Part shown: in pieces, positions 8,032 through 10,245 of the stretch | Layout: every line of letters begins with the position of its first letter | How positions within the stretch are numbered: the first letter of the stretch is position 1 | Origin: Akkermansiaceae bacterium UBA5689 | GTDB lineage: Bacteria; Verrucomicrobiota; Verrucomicrobiia; Verrucomicrobiales; Akkermansiaceae | DNA length: 10,245 bases | Direction of reading: 5' to 3' | Assembly: GCA_002420305.1 (NCBI GenBank) | Contig: DIHT01000136.1 | Coordinates: 1-10,245, forward strand | The notes under the pieces: model-generated | The model's input: only the letters and a program-made list of their open reading frames with translations | The model's database searches: none | Told to the model about the DNA's origin: nothing | Made by a program: the position numbers and the translations under genes

Positions 8032-8188
8032 TCGGTGAGGGCACATACGCGCCGGAAGGCGGGTTTGAAAAGAGGAATTTTTTCAGAAGATCTCTTTGTT
8101 GGGCTCTCAGGGCCTCGAACCAAGTCCTTCTGGGGAGGTCTCTTGGTCACTGAAACTCTGGGATTGTGAGTGAGTTGCTGCAGGGCGC

Positions 8189-8218
8189 ATCCATTGCAGG
8201 AGCTTCCTGGAAAAGGAT
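8189..8218 (-). other. Imperfect hairpin in the dprA-topB gap
   Basis: The 259-bp space between dprA and topB has no convincing gene. Its best structure is an imperfect palindrome. CAGGA (8197-8201) and TCCTG (8205-8209) flank a 3-base loop. Beyond one G-G mismatch, TT pairs with AA, and an outer ATCC (8189-8192) can pair with GGAT (8215-8218). No T-run follows in the dprA direction, so it is not a standard intrinsic terminator. It could be an mRNA structure or chance. Confidence 0.3.
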
Positions 8219-8290
8219 GGTCTGGCGAGTCCGGGTCGGGGGGATGAGCCCATAAAACAGGCTCGAGAAGCTTGGCGGATAGCCTGTAAA

Positions 8291-9403
8291 TTAGGAGGAC
8301 TGCACGAAATGAGAGCCTGGGAGCTGGATCGCAAGCCCTCTCATCTCAAGGCGGAGGAGGGTTGCGGCGACCACGGAGGCTTCGAGTTCTGCGTCTTCGA
8401 TAATCTGGTCCATGGTGCGCTCTTCTTTGCTCAGGGTGGCGAGAACAAGGCTTTCACTTTCGCTCAGCCGCAGATTTTCCGAGGCAGAGTCAGGATCGTG
8501 TAGAGGAGCTCTGGTCCTGCTTTCCGGTGCCAGGGGTGGAAGTTCGTCAATGATCTGAGAGCCCTCGGTGACCAAAATCGCTCCCGTCCTGATCAGTGCG
8601 TTACAGCCCTCTGAGCTGGGGCGGTCGATTCCGCCCGGAACAGCAAAGATATGCTTGCCGTATTCTGCGGCGAGATTGGCAGTGATGAGGGCACCAGACC
8701 GTTTGGCGCACTCCACGACCAGAATGCCCTCGCACCAACCTGCAACGATGCGATTCCGCTGGGGAAAGGTATAGCGGGTGGGACTGGTGTTGATTGGGAA
8801 TTCGGATACCACTGCGCCGTTTCCGTCAGCAATCCGCTCCGCAAGGGCCATATTCTCGGGAGGGTAGAGCTGGCCCAGTCCGGAGCCGAGGACCGCAATA
8901 GTCCGGCCTTCTGCGGCCAGTGCTCCCTCATGGGCAGCGGTATCGATTCCGCGCGCGAGCCCCGAGATGACGGTCAATCCCATATGGGCAAGCTGGAACG
9001 ATAGTTTGTGGGTGCAGTCTCGTCCATAATGAGTTGTCTTTCTGGATCCCACCACGGCGAGGGATCGCGAATCGGTCTCAAGGACGTTTCCCCAGACGTA
9101 AAGAAGAAGAGGCGCATCTGGAAGGTGATGAAAGGGAGGGGGCCACGCTGAGTCCTCCGGGGTCAAAAGGGTGAGGCCCCTCGACTTAATAGAAGCAAGC
9201 TCTCCCTGAAGATCAACGTGGTCCTCCCATGAAGCGATCATGCTTGCGATTTCAGACCCGATTCCAGAAACAGCAGTCAGCTTATTTTGGGGAGCGCGTA
9301 ATACTCCCTCAGCCCCGCCGAAGTGTTGGATGAGCCGCCGGACTCTGATGGGGCCGATACCGGGAAGAAGGTTGAGAGCCAGAATGCTTTCGAGGAATGT
9401 CAT
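8291..9403 (-). CDS. dprA: DNA-processing protein DprA (Smf)
   Basis: DprA binds incoming single-stranded DNA in the cytoplasm and loads RecA during natural transformation. The protein is 370 residues. Two helix-hairpin-helix-like segments open it (about 10-30 and 42-56). A Rossmann-like DprA domain follows, with VVGSRKTTHYG (117-127), SGLARGIDTAAHEG (147-160), VLGSGLGQLYPPEN (171-184), FPQRNRIVAG (213-222), SGALITAN (236-243) and VPGGIDRPSSEGCNALI (255-271). The end (about 315-366) fits the DprA winged-helix domain. A GTG at 9409 would add two residues; the ATG at 9403 is better spaced from a G-rich GCGGGGG stretch upstream. It is the first gene of a possible dprA-topB unit and diverges from the deacetylase gene across about 207 bp. 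DprA is widespread and also present in bacteria not known to be competent, so competence is not proven. Confidence 0.97.
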   Translation of the reverse strand: MTFLESILALNLLPGIGPIRVRRLIQHFGGAEGVLRAPQNKLTAVSGIGSEIASMIASWEDHVDLQGELASIKSRGLTLLTPEDSAWPPPFHHLPDAPLLLYVWGNVLETDSRSLAVVGSRKTTHYGRDCTHKLSFQLAHMGLTVISGLARGIDTAAHEGALAAEGRTIAVLGSGLGQLYPPENMALAERIADGNGAVVSEFPINTSPTRYTFPQRNRIVAGWCEGILVVECAKRSGALITANLAAEYGKHIFAVPGGIDRPSSEGCNALIRTGAILVTEGSQIIDELPPLAPESRTRAPLHDPDSASENLRLSESESLVLATLSKEERTMDQIIEDAELEASVVAATLLRLEMRGLAIQLPGSHFVQSS

Positions 9404-9535
9404 GATCACGACCCCCGCTTCGTGACAGCGGTCAGCAGACAGGGTGATCTATCAAGCCAGTCTTTCCGAGATCGTAATAGAGAACGATAGGGTTATGGGG
9501 GCTTTGGGAGTCTCTGTTTTAGCAGTCTTTTTTCA

Positions 9536-9601
9536 GGCTCAGCTGGGTAAACTGAGGCCCAAAGCCTCTGTATGATTGACATCCTTTCTCTCGATTGAGA
9601 G
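9536..9601 (+). promoter_or_regulatory. Possible structured leader of the deacetylase gene
   Basis: Three short inverted repeats precede the ATG at 9611. GGCTCAG (9536-9542) can pair with CTGAG-g-CC (9552-9559, one bulge). GAGGC (9554-9558) can instead pair with GCCTC (9564-9568), so these two stems exclude each other. CTCTC (9588-9592) pairs with GAGAG (9597-9601) around a GATT loop. That last arm lies nine bases before the ATG, where a ribosome-binding site would be. No promoter was placed with confidence: TTGACA at 9576-9581 lacks a good -10 partner. The remainder of the 9404-9610 intergenic region must hold the divergent promoters but shows nothing I can assign. Confidence 0.25.
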
Positions 9602-9610
9602 CAGACGGTA

Positions 9611-10245
9611 ATGAAACAGGTGGTGATTATCGCGGTGGCTCTTTTTGTGGGATCCCTCATTGGAGTTTCTTCGGGAAGGGAGCCGCTCAGGAAAATTCCG
9701 GATGGTCTGGTGGTCCTGACCTTTGATGATTGCAACAAGTCTGACCGGTCCTTTGTGGCCAAGGTGCTGAAGGAGAAGAAGTTTGGCGCTACTTTTTATG
9801 TGACCGAAGGGCTCGGATTTCTCCGGAACAAGGAGAACTATGTTACGTGGGAAGAGATCGTCGAGCTGGACAGGATGGGTTTCGAGATTGGAAACCACAC
9901 AAAGACCCATCCGCATATGCCGAGGCTCTCTCCCGAGCAGATGAGAAACGAGCTCCTCCATATTGAGAAGCGGTGCAAGGAATACGGTATCCGCAAGCCG
10001 GTGACCTTCTGTTATCCCGGATTCGGACATAGTCCCGCCTGCGTTACGGAGTTACAGCGCTTGAAGTATCTTTTTGCGCGGCGGGGAGTAGGACCGGAAT
10101 TCAAGGATGGCGGCCGGGGTGGCCGAGGGCCAGCCTATGATCCCGGGGTTGATCATCCTCTACTGGTTCCTACTACTGGATACGCTGGTCCAGACTGGAA
10201 GATGGAGGATTTCGTATGGGCCGTCAGCCAGGCGCGGGAGGGGCG
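9611..10245 (+). CDS. Exported polysaccharide deacetylase, NodB/CE4 superfamily (3' truncated)
   Basis: The frame runs from the ATG at 9611 off the right edge with no stop; 211 residues are visible. It is the first start after an in-frame TGA at 9596. Residues 4-19 form a hydrophobic segment after a short Lys-containing start, which reads as a signal peptide or membrane anchor. The NodB motifs follow in order: LTFDD (36-40, Asp39 the expected base and Asp40 a metal ligand), NHTKTH (95-100, His96 and His100 metal ligands) and CYPGFGH (134-140) in the place of the third motif. Family members remove N- or O-acetyl groups from peptidoglycan, chitin-like or other polysaccharides using a divalent metal; the substrate here is unknown. 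A Gly/Arg-rich stretch at 167-173 follows the core motifs. It diverges from dprA and appears to start its own transcript. Confidence 0.9.
   Translation, partial: MKQVVIIAVALFVGSLIGVSSGREPLRKIPDGLVVLTFDDCNKSDRSFVAKVLKEKKFGATFYVTEGLGFLRNKENYVTWEEIVELDRMGFEIGNHTKTHPHMPRLSPEQMRNELLHIEKRCKEYGIRKPVTFCYPGFGHSPACVTELQRLKYLFARRGVGPEFKDGGRGGRGPAYDPGVDHPLLVPTTGYAGPDWKMEDFVWAVSQAREG

Noticed and set aside
8112..8121. T-loop-like GGTTCGAGGC on the minus strand, hinting at a tRNA
   Set aside because: The flanking bases do not form a 5-bp T-stem, and no acceptor, D or anticodon arms can be built around it.
8107..8334. 75-codon open frame on the minus strand in the dprA-topB gap
   Set aside because: It overlaps the 3' end of dprA in another frame, is Ser/Pro/Arg-rich as shadow frames often are, and shows no domain or ribosome-binding site.
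9528..9533. T6 run as an intrinsic terminator
   Set aside because: It lies between divergent genes and no stable GC-rich stem precedes it.
9576..9581. Perfect TTGACA as a -35 box
   Set aside because: At 16-18 bp spacing there is no TATAAT-like sequence, and a start there would leave almost no leader.
9539..10030. 163-codon open frame on the minus strand
   Set aside because: It is antisense to the deacetylase gene, which has a signal segment and all three NodB motif regions.

Overview
This is an ordinary-looking chromosomal window from a Gram-negative-type bacterium with a fairly GC-rich genome (mid to upper 50s by eye). It holds eight protein genes, two of them cut by the window edges. I see no rRNA, tRNA, CRISPR array, insertion sequence or phage gene. 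Few genes have a clear Shine-Dalgarno sequence. The weak ribosome-binding sites, the two-domain FKBP with a Pro/Ala linker and the lysine-tailed topoisomerase III suggest the Verrucomicrobiota or a nearby phylum. That placement is a guess from protein style, not a demonstrated assignment.

Left part (1-3807): a 5'-truncated gene for a tandem-FKBP peptidyl-prolyl isomerase is followed on the same strand by a 501-residue RbsA/MglA-type sugar ABC ATPase. That ATPase has no permease or binding protein beside it. Convergent to it lies argG (argininosuccinate synthase, arginine biosynthesis).

Middle (3808-5358): a TauE/SafE-type membrane transporter is divergent from argG and convergent, only 12 bp away, with a minimal M50 (site-2-protease type) membrane metalloprotease.

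Right part (5359-10245): the M50 gene, topB (DNA topoisomerase III) and dprA (single-stranded DNA-binding, RecA-loading protein of natural transformation) all lie on the minus strand, in the transcription order dprA, topB, M50. Divergent from dprA is a 3'-truncated gene for an exported polysaccharide deacetylase of the NodB/CE4 superfamily.

The genes do not form one obvious pathway. The most connected pair is dprA-topB, which resembles the widespread dprA-topA arrangement but with a type III enzyme in the topoisomerase slot. I did not find a convincing new multi-gene system. The items worth a second look are the orphan sugar ATPase, the dprA-topB pairing, the diverged second FKBP domain, the stand-alone M50 protease and possible RNA structure ahead of the deacetylase gene. 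No gene-free stretch exceeds 300 bases; the largest are 8032-8290 and 9404-9610.
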